In this document: piece by piece, positions 43,035-51,792 of the stretch | Position numbering within the stretch: position 1 is the stretch's first letter | Layout of the letters: each line of letters opens with the position of its first letter | DNA from: Hyphomicrobiaceae bacterium | GTDB lineage: Bacteria; Pseudomonadota; Alphaproteobacteria; Rhizobiales; Xanthobacteraceae | Assembly: GCA_947472885.1 (NCBI GenBank) | Contig: CANJBX010000026.1 | Coordinates: forward strand, 1 to 51,792 | DNA: 51,792 nucleotides | Reading direction: 5' to 3' | The notes under the pieces: model-generated | The model's database searches: none | What the model saw: only the letters and a program-made list of their open reading frames with translations | Told to the model about the DNA's origin: nothing | Made by a program: the position numbers and the translations under genes

Positions 43035-43640
43035 ATGCCAACAGCCGTTGCCGGCCCCGAGATCGAACGCCTGATCCAGCTGCTCGCCCGCCTGCCCGGC
43101 CTCGGGCCGCGTTCGGCGCGACGCGCAGCATTGCACCTCATCAAGAAGCGCGAACAACTGATGTCGCCGCTCGCGTCCGCCATGCAGGTGGCCATCGACA
43201 AGATTGTCGTATGCAAGACCTGCGGCAACATCGATACGCAGAACCCCTGCACGGTCTGTATCGACACGCGGCGCGACCAGTCCGTACTCGTCGTCGTCGC
43301 CGACGTGTCGGACCTGTGGGCGCTGGAGCGCGCGCATGCCATCAACGCGCGCTATCATGTGCTGGGCGGTACGCTGTCGCCGCTCGACGGCGTCGGCCCG
43401 CAGGACCTTTCCATCGATGCGCTGGTGGCACGCGCGCATGGCGAAGAAGTGAAGGAAATCATCCTGGCGCTCAACGCCACCGTCGATGGCCAGACCACCG
43501 CACATTACATCACCGACATGCTGGGGGGAGCCAACGTCAAGGTAACGCGGCTCGCGCATGGCGTTCCGGTCGGCGGCGAACTCGACTATCTCGACGAAGG
43601 CACACTGTCGGCGGCGATCAAGCAGCGGACGTTGTTCTAG
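43035..43640 (+). CDS. recR: Recombination mediator RecR
   Basis: The 201-residue protein has an N-terminal helix-hairpin-helix ([19 protein letters not shown]), a C4 zinc finger with Cys60, 63, 72 and 75 (CKTCG, CTVC), a Toprim domain ([35 protein letters not shown]) and a C-terminal oligomerisation tail. RecR acts with RecF/RecO to load RecA onto gapped DNA. It is the last gene of the dnaX operon. Its TAG stop overlaps the stop of the convergent ampG-like gene in one CTAG. Confidence 0.95.
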   Translation: MPTAVAGPEIERLIQLLARLPGLGPRSARRAALHLIKKREQLMSPLASAMQVAIDKIVVCKTCGNIDTQNPCTVCIDTRRDQSVLVVVADVSDLWALERAHAINARYHVLGGTLSPLDGVGPQDLSIDALVARAHGEEVKEIILALNATVDGQTTAHYITDMLGGANVKVTRLAHGVPVGGELDYLDEGTLSAAIKQRTLF

Positions 43641-44992
43641 AGTCTGCGCTGCCCCAGCGTCTCGAAGTGCCCGCGCGATTGCAGGAACGCGAGCAGCATC
43701 AGCCCCGGTATCGCACTCGCCGCACAGATCGCGAAGAACCACACCCAGCCGGTCGCCTCCGCGATATAGCCCGCCGTTGCCGAGAGATACGTGCGCCCGA
43801 ATGCCGACAATGCGGTGAGCAGCGCGTATTGCGTCGCCGTATGCAGCGGGTTCTGGCACAGCGCCGAGAGATACGCGACATAGATCACCGTGCCGATGGC
43901 GCTGGTGAAATTCTCCAGCGAGATCGCCACCGCCAGCCAGACCGGATCGTGCCCGACCGTTGCCTGCCACGAGAACCCGAAGTTCGCCAGCGCCTGCAGG
44001 ATGCCGCCGATCCATAGACTCGTCGCCAGCGGATAGGCGCGCGCGACAAAGCCGCCGGCAAAACCGCCGGCAATCGTCGCAGCAAAGCCGACACCCTTGA
44101 TGATTGTCGCGTATTCAACGCGCGTGAAACCAATGTCGATCACGAACGCCGCCGTCATCGCGCCGGCCAGCGCATCGGTGAACTTGAACAGGACGACGAA
44201 GAGTAGCGCGGCAAGCGCCAGATCGCGCGTCATGAAATCGGCGAACGCCGTGCGTGCGGTGTCGAACACGCGCTTGATGCGGCTTTCGCCGGCGTGGCGC
44301 GCGGCTTCGGCCTTGGCGAGTAGCGATGACTCCGGTTCGGTCGCGATGATCGACGTCACCATGCCGACGACGACAAGCCCACCCATCACGAGATAACCGA
44401 GCATCCACGACGTATCGCGCGCAACTCCCGCACCAACCTCGAAGCCGCTCACGATGTAGAGCGCGCCTGCCGTCGAGATCAGGTTGGCGACACGATAGGC
44501 CGCGACGTAGGACGCCATGCCGGCCGCCTGCTCGCTTTCGGGGAGGCTTTCGACGCGGAACGCATCGATCACGATGTCCTGCGTCGAGGACGCCGTCGCC
44601 ACCAGCAGCGCCGCGGCGATCAGCAACACTGGACCTGTTTTCGGATCGCACAGGCTGAGCAGCGCGATGGATACGATCAGCAGCAGTTGCGAGAAGATCA
44701 GCCAGCCGCGCCGACGCCCCAGCCATTGCGACAGGATCGGCACATCGAGCGCATCGACCAGCGGCGCCCACAGAAATTTCAACGTGTAAGGCGTGCCGAT
44801 GATGGCGAACAGGCCGATGGTCTTGAGATTGACCTGACTTTCCGCCGCCCATACCTGCAGGGTCGAGCCGGACAAGGCGAGTGGCAGTCCGGCGGAAAAT
44901 CCGAGAAACAGGACGATCAGCACGCGAGGCTTGAGATAGACCGCCAGCGTGTCACCAAACGACGGGCGCGCAGTTTCGGGCGTGACGCTCAT
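43637..44992 (-). CDS. AmpG-like muropeptide permease (MFS)
   Basis: The 451-residue inner-membrane MFS permease has about twelve to fourteen segments. The N-terminus contains [29 protein letters not shown] and the loop [15 protein letters not shown], both typical of Amp[16 protein letters not shown] matches the AmpG Asp-rich motif. AmpG imports anhydromuropeptides for cell-wall recycling and so can affect beta-lactamase induction. ATG 44992 gives a normal N-terminus; a longer upstream frame runs into rmuC. It lies 7 bases after rmuC on the same strand. Confidence 0.9.
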   Translation of the reverse strand: MSVTPETARPSFGDTLAVYLKPRVLIVLFLGFSAGLPLALSGSTLQVWAAESQVNLKTIGLFAIIGTPYTLKFLWAPLVDALDVPILSQWLGRRRGWLIFSQLLLIVSIALLSLCDPKTGPVLLIAAALLVATASSTQDIVIDAFRVESLPESEQAAGMASYVAAYRVANLISTAGALYIVSGFEVGAGVARDTSWMLGYLVMGGLVVVGMVTSIIATEPESSLLAKAEAARHAGESRIKRVFDTARTAFADFMTRDLALAALLFVVLFKFTDALAGAMTAAFVIDIGFTRVEYATIIKGVGFAATIAGGFAGGFVARAYPLATSLWIGGILQALANFGFSWQATVGHDPVWLAVAISLENFTSAIGTVIYVAYLSALCQNPLHTATQYALLTALSAFGRTYLSATAGYIAEATGWVWFFAICAASAIPGLMLLAFLQSRGHFETLGQRRL

Positions 44993-44999
44993 GTGTTTG

Positions 45000-46148
45000 T
45001 CACTCGCCGGCTTCGAGCTTGCGGATCGGTGTCGGGATGACATTCGACGGCGCATCCTCGCCGTCGAATTCGAGCCCCTCGATGTTGCCGGCGCGCTTCT
45101 CAATCTTGCCGGTCGAGATCAGGATATTGTTGAGGTCTTCCGAGGTCTGGCCGAAATGGGTCTGCAGTTTGCGCACGCGGTCGCCAAGCAACTTGATGTC
45201 CTTCATGATGTGACCAACCTCGGTGCGGATATGGTCCGCCGCTTCGCGCATCTGCGCATCCTTCTGGATCTGGCGGATCACCTGGATGGCGAGCATCAGC
45301 AGGGTCGGCGACACGATCATGACCTGCGCGCGATAGGCCTTCTCGACCACTTCGCTGAAACTGTCGTGCAGGTCGGCATAAACCGATTCCGACGGCACAA
45401 ACATCAGCGCCGTATCCTGCGTCTCGCCCGGCACGATGTAGCGTTCGGCGATGTCGCTGACGTGCTTCATGACGTCCTGCCGCACGCGCTGGACTGCCAC
45501 CTTGCGTTCGTCGTCAGTCTTGCATTCACGAAACATGGTGATCGACTCAAGCGGAAATTTGGCGTCGATCACCAGCGGTCGCTGATCCGGCAGGAACACC
45601 ACGCAGTCAGGCCGCTTGCCGCTCTTGAGGGTGTATTGCAGTTCGTACTGGTTCTTGGTCAGACCATCCTGAAGGATGGCTTCCATCTGGCGCTGGCCGA
45701 ATGCGCCGCGCGTCTGCTTGTTGGCAAGCACGCCATGCAGCGCCGAGACCTGCGTCGTCAGGTCGGCCATGCCCTTGTGCGCATTCTTGGTCAGTTCGGA
45801 AATACTGTTCTGCGCCACGTCGATGACAGCGAGGCGTTCCTGCACGCTCTGGAATTGTTCAATCGTCTTTTCGGTGTTGTCCGTCATCGTCTGCTGGACC
45901 CGGTGGGTCACATGGTCGAGCCGCTCGTTGACGGCGTGCTGGAGCTGGGACTGGCCCTTGCCGAGCATGCCGATCATCGCCTCCAGCCGCGCCGCGGTGT
46001 CGCCATGCTGGCGGGCGAGGTCGGCGATTTCCGCCCGCGCCTCGTCGGAGGTGTCGTCGGCCCGCGCACGCATGAGATGGACCACCAGCGCGGCGATGCC
46101 CGCGCCGGCGAGGAGGCAAAGAACTGCAATCAGGATGGTTTCGGTCAT
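45000..46148 (-). CDS. rmuC: DNA recombination protein RmuC
   Basis: The 382-residue protein has an N-terminal membrane helix (ILIAVLCLLAGAGIAALVVHLM), a coiled-coil region (about 35-150) and a PD-(D/E)XK-like RmuC domain (YELQYTLKSGKRPDCVVFLPDQRPLVIDAKFPLE). The DAK of that domain is the presumed nuclease motif. RmuC suppresses inversions at short inverted repeats. The ATG at 46148 has AAGGA five bases upstream. It is divergent from def and shares a short unit with the ampG-like permease. Confidence 0.93.
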   Translation of the reverse strand: MTETILIAVLCLLAGAGIAALVVHLMRARADDTSDEARAEIADLARQHGDTAARLEAMIGMLGKGQSQLQHAVNERLDHVTHRVQQTMTDNTEKTIEQFQSVQERLAVIDVAQNSISELTKNAHKGMADLTTQVSALHGVLANKQTRGAFGQRQMEAILQDGLTKNQYELQYTLKSGKRPDCVVFLPDQRPLVIDAKFPLESITMFRECKTDDERKVAVQRVRQDVMKHVSDIAERYIVPGETQDTALMFVPSESVYADLHDSFSEVVEKAYRAQVMIVSPTLLMLAIQVIRQIQKDAQMREAADHIRTEVGHIMKDIKLLGDRVRKLQTHFGQTSEDLNNILISTGKIEKRAGNIEGLEFDGEDAPSNVIPTPIRKLEAGE

Positions 46149-46266
46149 GAAATCCTTCTAGCGCGATTCGGAAACCAATGCGAACGAAGAGCGAACGGCC
46201 GGTGCCCTGCAAGATCACGGACCGGGCGCGTTGATTCCCCACGCCGAATTGCTTACCTACCGGGCC

Positions 46267-46848
46267 ATGGCACTGAAACCCTTGGTTATTCTCCCCGACG
46301 CCCAGCTCCGCAGCAAATCCGCCGCGGTCGGCAAGATCACGCCCGAAATCCGCAAGCTGGTCGAGGACATGTTCGAGACCATGTATGACGCGCCGGGCAT
46401 CGGCCTCGCCGCGATCCAGGTCGGCGTGGCCAAGCGCATCGTCACCATGGACCTCGGCAAGCGGAAGCACGAAGGCGACGTGGTTGAGGAAAACGCCGAG
46501 AGCGAAGGCGAAGAAGAGGGCGAAGAAGCCGAAGAGATGAAGAACCCGCGCGTCTTCATCAATCCGGAGATCACCTGGTCGTCCGATGAAATATCGACCT
46601 ACGAGGAAGGCTGCCTGTCGATCCCGGACATTCACGAGGAAGTCGAGCGCCCGGCCCGCGTGAAGTTCAAGTTCATGGACCTCGACGGCAAGCACCACGA
46701 GGAAGAAGCCGACGGCCTCTACGCCACCTGCATCCAGCACGAGATCGACCACCTCAATGGCGTGCTGTTCATCGACCACATTTCCAAGCTCAAGCGTGAC
46801 CGCATCGTCAAGAAATTCACCAAGGCGAAAAAACGGGCCGAGGACTGA
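46267..46848 (+). CDS. def: Peptide deformylase
   Basis: The 193-residue metalloenzyme removes the formyl group from nascent N-terminal Met. All three motifs are intact: [10 protein letters not shown] (44-53), EEGCLSIP with metal ligand Cys116, and QHEIDH with His158, Glu159 and His162. Between motifs 1 and 2 is an acidic insertion (about residues 69-91, dominated by Glu), longer than the short loop of most alphaproteobacterial relatives. ATG 46267 fits the conserved start; an upstream in-frame ATG at 46231 is less likely. It overlaps fmt by one base, forming a def-fmt-truA operon. Confidence 0.95.
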   Translation: MALKPLVILPDAQLRSKSAAVGKITPEIRKLVEDMFETMYDAPGIGLAAIQVGVAKRIVTMDLGKRKHEGDVVEENAESEGEEEGEEAEEMKNPRVFINPEITWSSDEISTYEEGCLSIPDIHEEVERPARVKFKFMDLDGKHHEEEADGLYATCIQHEIDHLNGVLFIDHISKLKRDRIVKKFTKAKKRAED

Positions 46849-47768
46849 TGGCACTCCGCCTCGTGTTCATGGGCACGCCGGACTTCGCGGTTCCGACGCT
46901 GCTCGAGATCGTGGAGCGCGGACATGAAGTGGCGGCGGTCTATACCCGCGCACCGAAGCCCGCCGGTCGCGGCATGGACCTGCAGGAAACGCCGGTCGCC
47001 AAGGCTGCGCGTGGTTTCAACCTGCCGGTCTACACACCCAAGACACTCAAGACCGAGGAGGCGCAGGACATCTTCCGTGCCCACAACGCCGACGCCGCCA
47101 TCGTGGTTGCCTATGGGATGCTGCTGCCGAAAGCTATTCTCGACGCGCCGCCACTCGGCTGTTTCAACGGACATGCGTCGCTCCTTCCACGGTGGCGAGG
47201 AGCCGCGCCGATCAACCGCGCGATCATGGCGGGCGACAGCGAAAGCGGCGTCATGGTCATGCGGATGGAAGAAGGCCTCGATACCGGGCCTGTCGCGATG
47301 GAAGGCCGCTGCACCATCGACGCCGACATGACCGCGGGCGACCTGCACGACAGGCTGGCGCGCATCTGCGCCGACGTGATGGTCGTGGCACTCAGCGCGC
47401 TTGAGCGCAGCACCCTGACGACCAAGCCGCAAAGCGATGTGGGCGTTACCTACGCTGCCAAGCTCGACAAGAACGAGACCCGCATCGACTGGACGAGACC
47501 GTGGCAATACGTCCACGATCATTGCCGCGGACTATCGCCGTTTCCCGGCGCGTGGTGCGAACTGAACGGCGCGCGCATGCGCGTCCTGCGCACGACCAAG
47601 GGTGAAGGTTCGGGAAAACCCGGCACGGTGCTGGATGACAAATTGACGATTCCCTGCGGCGAAGGCGCTTTGCGCATTGTCGAACTGCAGCTTGCCGGCA
47701 AGAAGGCGATGAAGGCGGAAGACTTCCTGCGCGGCACGCAATTGCCTGCCGGCAGCGTGCTAGGCTGA
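46848..47768 (+). CDS. fmt: Methionyl-tRNA formyltransferase
   Basis: The 306-residue enzyme formylates initiator Met-tRNA using 10-formyl-tetrahydrofolate. The N-terminal Rossmann-type domain begins [18 protein letters not shown]. The active-site strand [16 protein letters not shown] carries the catalytic Asn, His and downstream Asp (GLDTGPVA). The C-terminal OB-fold follows from about residue 210. In NGHASLLP most homologues have Val for the first Gly; His and Ser are kept. It overlaps def by one base and is followed after 3 bases by truA. Confidence 0.95.
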   Translation: MALRLVFMGTPDFAVPTLLEIVERGHEVAAVYTRAPKPAGRGMDLQETPVAKAARGFNLPVYTPKTLKTEEAQDIFRAHNADAAIVVAYGMLLPKAILDAPPLGCFNGHASLLPRWRGAAPINRAIMAGDSESGVMVMRMEEGLDTGPVAMEGRCTIDADMTAGDLHDRLARICADVMVVALSALERSTLTTKPQSDVGVTYAAKLDKNETRIDWTRPWQYVHDHCRGLSPFPGAWCELNGARMRVLRTTKGEGSGKPGTVLDDKLTIPCGEGALRIVELQLAGKKAMKAEDFLRGTQLPAGSVLG

Positions 47769-47771
47769 ATC

Positions 47772-48509
47772 ATGCCGCGCTACAAACTCACCATCGAATA
47801 CGACGGCACCGCCTTTTTCGGCTGGCAGGTGCAGGATCACGCCGTCACGGTGCAAGGCGAGTTGATGAAGGCGGTTGAGGCTTTCTCAGGCGAGAGCGTA
47901 GCCGTCAATGGCGCAGGCAGAACCGACACCGGCGTTCATGCCTATGGTCAGGTTGCGCATCTCGATCTGACAAAGGACTGGGAAGCCGACGTGGTGCGCG
48001 ACGCAATCAATGCGAAGCTGCGACCAAATCCGATTGCTGTTCTATCGGCCGAACGCGTGCCTGACGATTTCGAAGCGCGCTATGGGGCGGTGAAGCGCCA
48101 TTATCTTTATCGCATCGTTGCGCGCCGCGCCGACCTTGCACTTGATCGCGATCGCGTCTGGCGCGTGCCACGACCGCTCGATGTCGAGGCGATGCACGAA
48201 GCCGCGCAAAAACTGGTCGGCCAGCACGATTTCACGACGTTCCGCGCCACCGAATGCCAGGCCAAGTCGCCGGTGAAGACGCTCGACAAGTTCGATGTTT
48301 CCCGCGCCGGCGAGGAGATCCACGTCAATGTTTCAGCGCGGTCGTTTTTGCATCATCAGGTGCGCTCGATGGTCGGCACCTTGGCGCAGGTCGGCGATGG
48401 CAAGATGACGACCGACGATGTCGCGCGTATTTTGGCGGCGTGTGATCGCACGCAATGCGGACCTGTCGCGCCGTCCGCCGGATTGTATCTGGTGAAGGTG
48501 GACTACTGA
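47772..48509 (+). CDS. truA: tRNA pseudouridine(38-40) synthase TruA
   Basis: The 245-residue enzyme converts U38, U39 and U40 in tRNA anticodon arms to pseudouridine. The catalytic Asp52 is in [14 protein letters not shown]; the N-terminal strand [16 protein letters not shown] and the C-terminal [14 protein letters not shown] are diagnostic. The length is standard. It is the third gene of the def-fmt-truA set and is convergent with dapE, 3 bases apart. Confidence 0.95.
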   Translation: MPRYKLTIEYDGTAFFGWQVQDHAVTVQGELMKAVEAFSGESVAVNGAGRTDTGVHAYGQVAHLDLTKDWEADVVRDAINAKLRPNPIAVLSAERVPDDFEARYGAVKRHYLYRIVARRADLALDRDRVWRVPRPLDVEAMHEAAQKLVGQHDFTTFRATECQAKSPVKTLDKFDVSRAGEEIHVNVSARSFLHHQVRSMVGTLAQVGDGKMTTDDVARILAACDRTQCGPVAPSAGLYLVKVDY

Positions 48510-48512
48510 GCG

Positions 48513-49667
48513 CTACGCGAAGTAGCGATCCAGCACTGTACGATAGATCGCCGTCAGCTTGACGAGATCGTCGAGCGGCACGCGCTCGTCAGTTGAATGC
48601 ATCGTGGCGTTGACGAGGCCGAACTCCACGACTTCGCAATAATCCTTGATGAACCGCGCGTCTGAAGTACCGCCGGTCGTCGAAAGTGTCGGACGATTGC
48701 CGGTGACGGTTTCAACCGCGCCGCTGACCATGTCGATGAACGGGCCCGGCTTTGTGAGAAAAACATCGGCGTTCGAGCCTTCCCATTCAAAGCGCCACGC
48801 CGCCTTGCCCGCAGCCTTCGCCGCCCGACTTTCCAGCAGCGCACGCAGGCTCGCGCGGGTGTGGCAATCGTTGAAACGGATGTTGAAGCGCGCGCGGGCT
48901 TCATCGGGAATGAGATTGACGGTCTTGTTGCCGACATCAATCGACGTGAATTCGAGATTCGACGGATCGAAATTGACTGTGCCCTGATCGAGCGGTTCGG
49001 TCTGCAACGCCTCCATGATGCGCGCGATGTGGCGCACCGGATTGTCGGCGAGCTGCGGATAGGCGACGTGGCCGGACTTGCCGCTGACGACCAGCGTGCC
49101 GTTCTGCGAACCGCGACGTCCGATCTTGATGGTGTCGAACAATACCTTCTGGTTGCTTGGTTCGCCGAGGATCGCGCTATCGAATTTCTCGCCCTTCTCC
49201 GCAACCCACTTCAGCAGCTTGATCGAACCGTTAACCGCGACGCTTTCTTCATCGCCCGTGATGAGAAAAGAAATCGAACCTTTCGGCTTGCCGCCATTCG
49301 CGGCGAGATAATCGAGCGCGGCGGCAACCGAGCAGGCGATGCCGCCCTTCATGTCCACCGCGCCGCGGCCATAGAGCATGCCATTTGCGATGTCGCCGGA
49401 GAACGGATCATGCGTCCATTTCGAGACGTCGCCCGGCGGCACCACGTCGGTGTGCCCGGCAAACATCAGGTGCGGCGCGGCCGTGCCGATACGCGCGTAG
49501 AGATTGTCGATGTCGTCGAAACCCGGTTCCTTGAACATCACCCGTTCAACGGAAAAACCTGCGGCTTTGAGAATCTTTTCGAGATACGAAAGCGCCCCGC
49601 CCTCCGCCGGGGTGACGGAGGGGCAGCGCAGAAGATCGCGGCAGATGGCGACGGGGTCGGCGGACAT
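48513..49667 (-). CDS. dapE: Succinyl-diaminopimelate desuccinylase DapE
   Basis: The 384-residue M20 zinc hydrolase is of the lysine/peptidoglycan pathway. It releases succinate from N-succinyl-LL-diaminopimelate. Metal-binding and catalytic residues are visible as His72 ([10 protein letters not shown]), Asp105 ([10 protein letters not shown]) and the DEE at 139-141. The C-terminal [11 protein letters not shown] and the final His region (NATMHSTDE) complete the site. It is the last gene of the minus-strand dapD-DUF805-dapE set. Confidence 0.94.
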   Translation of the reverse strand: MSADPVAICRDLLRCPSVTPAEGGALSYLEKILKAAGFSVERVMFKEPGFDDIDNLYARIGTAAPHLMFAGHTDVVPPGDVSKWTHDPFSGDIANGMLYGRGAVDMKGGIACSVAAALDYLAANGGKPKGSISFLITGDEESVAVNGSIKLLKWVAEKGEKFDSAILGEPSNQKVLFDTIKIGRRGSQNGTLVVSGKSGHVAYPQLADNPVRHIARIMEALQTEPLDQGTVNFDPSNLEFTSIDVGNKTVNLIPDEARARFNIRFNDCHTRASLRALLESRAAKAAGKAAWRFEWEGSNADVFLTKPGPFIDMVSGAVETVTGNRPTLSTTGGTSDARFIKDYCEVVEFGLVNATMHSTDERVPLDDLVKLTAIYRTVLDRYFA

Positions 49668-49673
49668 CCGTAA

Positions 49674-50150
49674 TTACGGCTTAGGCGGTTCGGCCGGCGC
49701 AACGACAGCAGCAACCGGCTCGGGACCGTACTGGTTGGGGCCGGGTTCGCCGGCACGGATGCCGAGATCGACGATGAACCAGATGGTGATTGGCAGATTG
49801 ACCGCAAAGAAAATCAGGTCGAGCGAGTTCCGGGTGAGTGGATCGCCGGTAAACTCCGCGAGATTCGTGATCTGATGCAGCAGCCACGGCACAACCAGTG
49901 CGACCACGGTATGTCCCGGCCGGCCGCGATCGTGCAGCCGCTTCACGCCAAGCGCGAGCACGGGATACATAACCATCAACATGACCACGACCTTATTGAA
50001 GCGGAACACCCAGAGATCGGTCTCCCGCACGGCATACAGCGAGATCATGAGAACGATAAACGCCGCGATAAACAGCGGCACAAACGCGAACCAGAGTTGC
50101 TTGCGTCCCATACGTCCGCTGAAGCTGTTGTAGATATTCCGATAGGTCAT
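49674..50150 (-). CDS. DUF805 membrane protein
   Basis: The 158-residue protein has four hydrophobic segments and the DUF805 motif GRKQLWFAF near the start (residues 14-22) and VKRLHDRGRPG after the second segment. It has a Pro/Ala-rich C-terminal tail. The function of DUF805 proteins is not established; they occur next to many unrelated genes. ATG 50150 fits the family N-terminus (TYRNIYNSFSGRMGRKQ); an upstream GTG at 50195 is less likely. It lies 6 bases before dapE and 81 bases after dapD, so it is probably co-transcribed with them. Confidence 0.85.
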   Translation of the reverse strand: MTYRNIYNSFSGRMGRKQLWFAFVPLFIAAFIVLMISLYAVRETDLWVFRFNKVVVMLMVMYPVLALGVKRLHDRGRPGHTVVALVVPWLLHQITNLAEFTGDPLTRNSLDLIFFAVNLPITIWFIVDLGIRAGEPGPNQYGPEPVAAVVAPAEPPKP

Positions 50151-50231
50151 GGTGTTGCCCGCCCGATCATTGCCGATGTCATCATACCGAAACACGCGTC
50201 ATCCGAAAAGCAGCCCGCCCATCGACGGTGG

Positions 50232-51068
50232 TTAGTCCCGTAACAGCTCGTTGATGCTGGTCTTGGAGCGGGTCTTCTCGTCGACGCGCTTGACGATCAC
50301 GGCGCAATAGAGCGACGGCGCCGAAGCGTTCTTGCCCGGCAGGGTACCCGGCACGACCACCGAATAGGCCGGCACTTCGCCGATGAACACTTCACCGCTC
50401 TCGCGGTCGACGATCTTGGTCGAGGCGCCGAGGAACACGCCCATGGACAGCACCGCGCCTTCGCGCACGATCACGCCTTCGGCGACTTCCGAGCGCGCGC
50501 CGATGAAGCAGTTGTCCTCGATGATGACCGGACCGGCCTGCAACGGTTCCAGCACGCCGCCGATGCCGACGCCGCCGGAGAGGTGACAGTTCTTGCCGAT
50601 CTGCGCGCAGGAGCCGACCGTGGTCCAGGTATCCACCATCGTCCCGGTATCGACATAGGCGCCGAGGTTGACGAACGACGGCATCAGGATCACGCCCGGC
50701 GCGATATAGGCCGAGCGGCGCGCGACCGAACCCGGCACGGCGCGGAAATTCGCGGCCTTGTATTGCTCAGCTGTCCAGCCTTCGGACTTCAGCGGCACCT
50801 TGTCCCACCACGACGGCGCGGCGTTTGCGCCGCCGCCGATCATGCTCATGTCGTTGAGGCGGAACGACAGCAGCACGGCCTTCTTGAGCCACTGGTTGAC
50901 CTTCCAGCTTTTGTCGGCCTGCTTTTCGGCGACGCGGACCTTGCCGGAATCGAGCAGGTTGAGCGCGGCTTCAACGGCGTCACGCACTTCGCCCCCGGTC
51001 TGGGCATTGATGCCGTCGCGCTTCTCGAAGGCGTCGTCGATGATGCGGGCAAGCTGGTCGTTGGACAT
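50232..51068 (-). CDS. dapD: Tetrahydrodipicolinate N-succinyltransferase DapD
   Basis: The 278-residue trimeric acyltransferase transfers succinyl from CoA to tetrahydrodipicolinate in lysine/diaminopimelate synthesis. An N-terminal helical domain (about 1-100, with [18 protein letters not shown]) precedes a left-handed beta-helix of hexapeptide repeats ([28 protein letters not shown]). The C-terminal domain contains [17 protein letters not shown]. All expected signatures are present. It is the first gene of the minus-strand dap set, with the repeat-rich region upstream. Confidence 0.95.
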   Translation of the reverse strand: MSNDQLARIIDDAFEKRDGINAQTGGEVRDAVEAALNLLDSGKVRVAEKQADKSWKVNQWLKKAVLLSFRLNDMSMIGGGANAAPSWWDKVPLKSEGWTAEQYKAANFRAVPGSVARRSAYIAPGVILMPSFVNLGAYVDTGTMVDTWTTVGSCAQIGKNCHLSGGVGIGGVLEPLQAGPVIIEDNCFIGARSEVAEGVIVREGAVLSMGVFLGASTKIVDRESGEVFIGEVPAYSVVVPGTLPGKNASAPSLYCAVIVKRVDEKTRSKTSINELLRD

Positions 51069-51180
51069 TTAAAACCCCGGATTTTCTCACGTTCTGTTGC
51101 GGAAATGGTGTCGCGGACGGCAGGGCCAAAGTCAACGCCATCAGGCTTCCTCGATGGACTTCCTCGATGGGCTTGCTCGG

Positions 51181-51340
51181 ATACCCTCTCCCCTTGAGGG
51201 AGAGGGTGGCGAGCCATAAGCGCGTTTACGTGCGTCTTCGACGCGCTATGGCGAGCCGGGTGAGGGGTCTGGATGCGCAGCCTGCACTGACCCCTCACCC
51301 CGCGCTTCCCGCGACCCTCTCCCTCAAGGGGAGAGGGTAT
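51181..51340. repeat. Compound palindromic intergenic repeat, copies B and C
   Basis: The first and last 27 bases (51181-51207 and 51314-51340) are perfect reverse complements, and inner arms 51258-51269 and 51289-51300 are also perfect complements. The left part is an inverted, diverged copy of the repeat at 1-92. The right part is a shortened copy in the opposite orientation that lacks the long central hairpin. The whole looks like two head-to-head units of a dispersed repeat family upstream of dapD. Confidence 0.75.
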
Positions 51341-51469
51341 TCGAGTTCTTGGCTACGTTTGTGCATCCCTGACGCATTTTCGTAAGCGCACCACCGATTG
51401 ATTTTTCAAACAGCCAAGCATCATCAGCCCTGTTTTTTGGGAGGCGCGGGCGCGCCTGCATTCCGCTTG

Positions 51470-51495
51470 CCCCGCCGAAGCCTTGGCGAAGGCGG
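51470..51495. repeat. Short GC-rich palindrome
   Basis: The arms CCCGCC and GGCGGG with inner GCC and GGC form a hairpin around ccttgg. I recognise this cgccttcgccaaggcttcggcg-type element as a common intergenic repeat of rhizobial genomes. A second palindrome (aggcgcgggcgcgcct, 51441-51456) lies just before it. Confidence 0.5.
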
Positions 51496-51792
51496 GTCCT
51501 CCCCCGACAATATCGAGGGGAGCGGAGCGCCGGAGGGCGCAACCGTAACAAGTCCGCGCATTGGCGCGCGGGGCGTCTCCGGCAAAAGAGCCGCCGCGCC
51601 TTCCGGCGCTCCACCTGCGGCTTTTCCCAGGTTCGGACCGCGCTTTTCGTGAGACACGCCAGACAATGCCTGCGCGCCTCTCCGTCAGCCGGCTCCCGGC
51701 AGGGCTTGCGCCCGGGCGGTACCCGAAACCGCTGGCGTATGATGCTGCGTGCATCGCCCGCCAGACCGCACCCTGCTCCACCCGCCGAACGC
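51496..51792. other. Repeat-rich, apparently non-coding end of the window
   Basis: This GC-rich stretch has open frames on both strands, but none has a recognisable domain, a ribosome-binding site or normal composition; their Ala/Arg/Gly-rich translations look like artefacts. Several short palindromes occur. I recognise no gene here. It may be part of a longer dispersed repeat that continues past the window edge. Confidence 0.4.

Noticed and set aside
46848-47768. Fmt with NGHASLLP instead of NVHASLLP as a possible inactivating change.
   Set aside because: The catalytic Asn, His and downstream Asp are all present; the Val to Gly change is not at a catalytic residue.
51353-51781. A 142-codon minus-strand frame at the window end.
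   Set aside because: The translation is Ala/Arg/Gly-rich, contains the repeat-derived FAKASAGQAE string, has no domain or ribosome-binding site, and overlaps palindromes.

Overview
The window is a high-GC chromosomal segment from an alphaproteobacterium of the Hyphomicrobiales, most probably in or near the Bradyrhizobiaceae/Nitrobacteraceae. The signs are a membrane-anchored CycM-type cytochrome c, the SRP RNA-dnaX-ybaB-recR block, a tad/cpa pilus locus with TTAA-type (CtrA-like) sites, the YejABEF transporter with two binding proteins, a short gene with a Shine-Dalgarno sequence complementary to the whole 16S tail (a Bradyrhizobiaceae hallmark), and several intergenic repeats I associate with rhizobial genomes. 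No phage, integron, CRISPR or insertion sequence is visible. Nearly everything is core or persistent chromosome.

Layout. 1-10.7 kb: a repeat, hrpB, a membrane-anchored retropepsin-like protease, a tiny minus-strand gene with an extended Shine-Dalgarno sequence and its own terminator, an MFS transporter, a phosphomannomutase/phosphoglucomutase, a LysR regulator, a DUF1127 protein, a small alpha/beta protein, pheA, kdsB and cycM. 10.9-20.7 kb: a peptide-type ABC importer operon (two binding proteins, YejB, YejE, YejF) followed by a hydroxypyruvate reductase, then a TctC-type binding protein interrupted by one TAG. 20.7-22.9 kb: an NlpC/P60 hydrolase and an M17 aminopeptidase, translationally coupled.

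23.0-35.2 kb is a complete Flp/Tad pilus locus: tadD on the plus strand; cpaB-cpaC-cpaD-cpaE-cpaF-tadB-tadC in one minus-strand operon; cpaA (prepilin peptidase) and the Flp pilin on the minus strand; and a divergent plus-strand set of an orphan secretin-N-domain protein and two TadE/G-like minor pilins. TTAA-N7-TTAA or near matches lie upstream of tadD, cpaB and the pilin, which suggests shared cell-cycle (CtrA) control. 35.2-40.6 kb: an Lrp/AsnC regulator, a sulfur cassette (double rhodanese, YeeE/YedE transporter, Cys-rich secreted peptide), then a HIT protein, nudC and a PfkB kinase that again carries one in-frame TAG.

40.7-51.1 kb is housekeeping: SRP RNA, dnaX, ybaB and recR; an AmpG-like permease and rmuC; def-fmt-truA (initiator formyl-Met handling plus tRNA pseudouridylation); and dapD-DUF805-dapE (lysine/diaminopimelate synthesis). 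The last 700 bases hold no convincing gene but contain a compound palindromic repeat that belongs to the same family as the repeat at position 1. The most interesting signals are the 24-codon gene with the 15-base Shine-Dalgarno match, the two otherwise intact genes each cut by a single amber codon, and the shared motif upstream of the pilus promoters.
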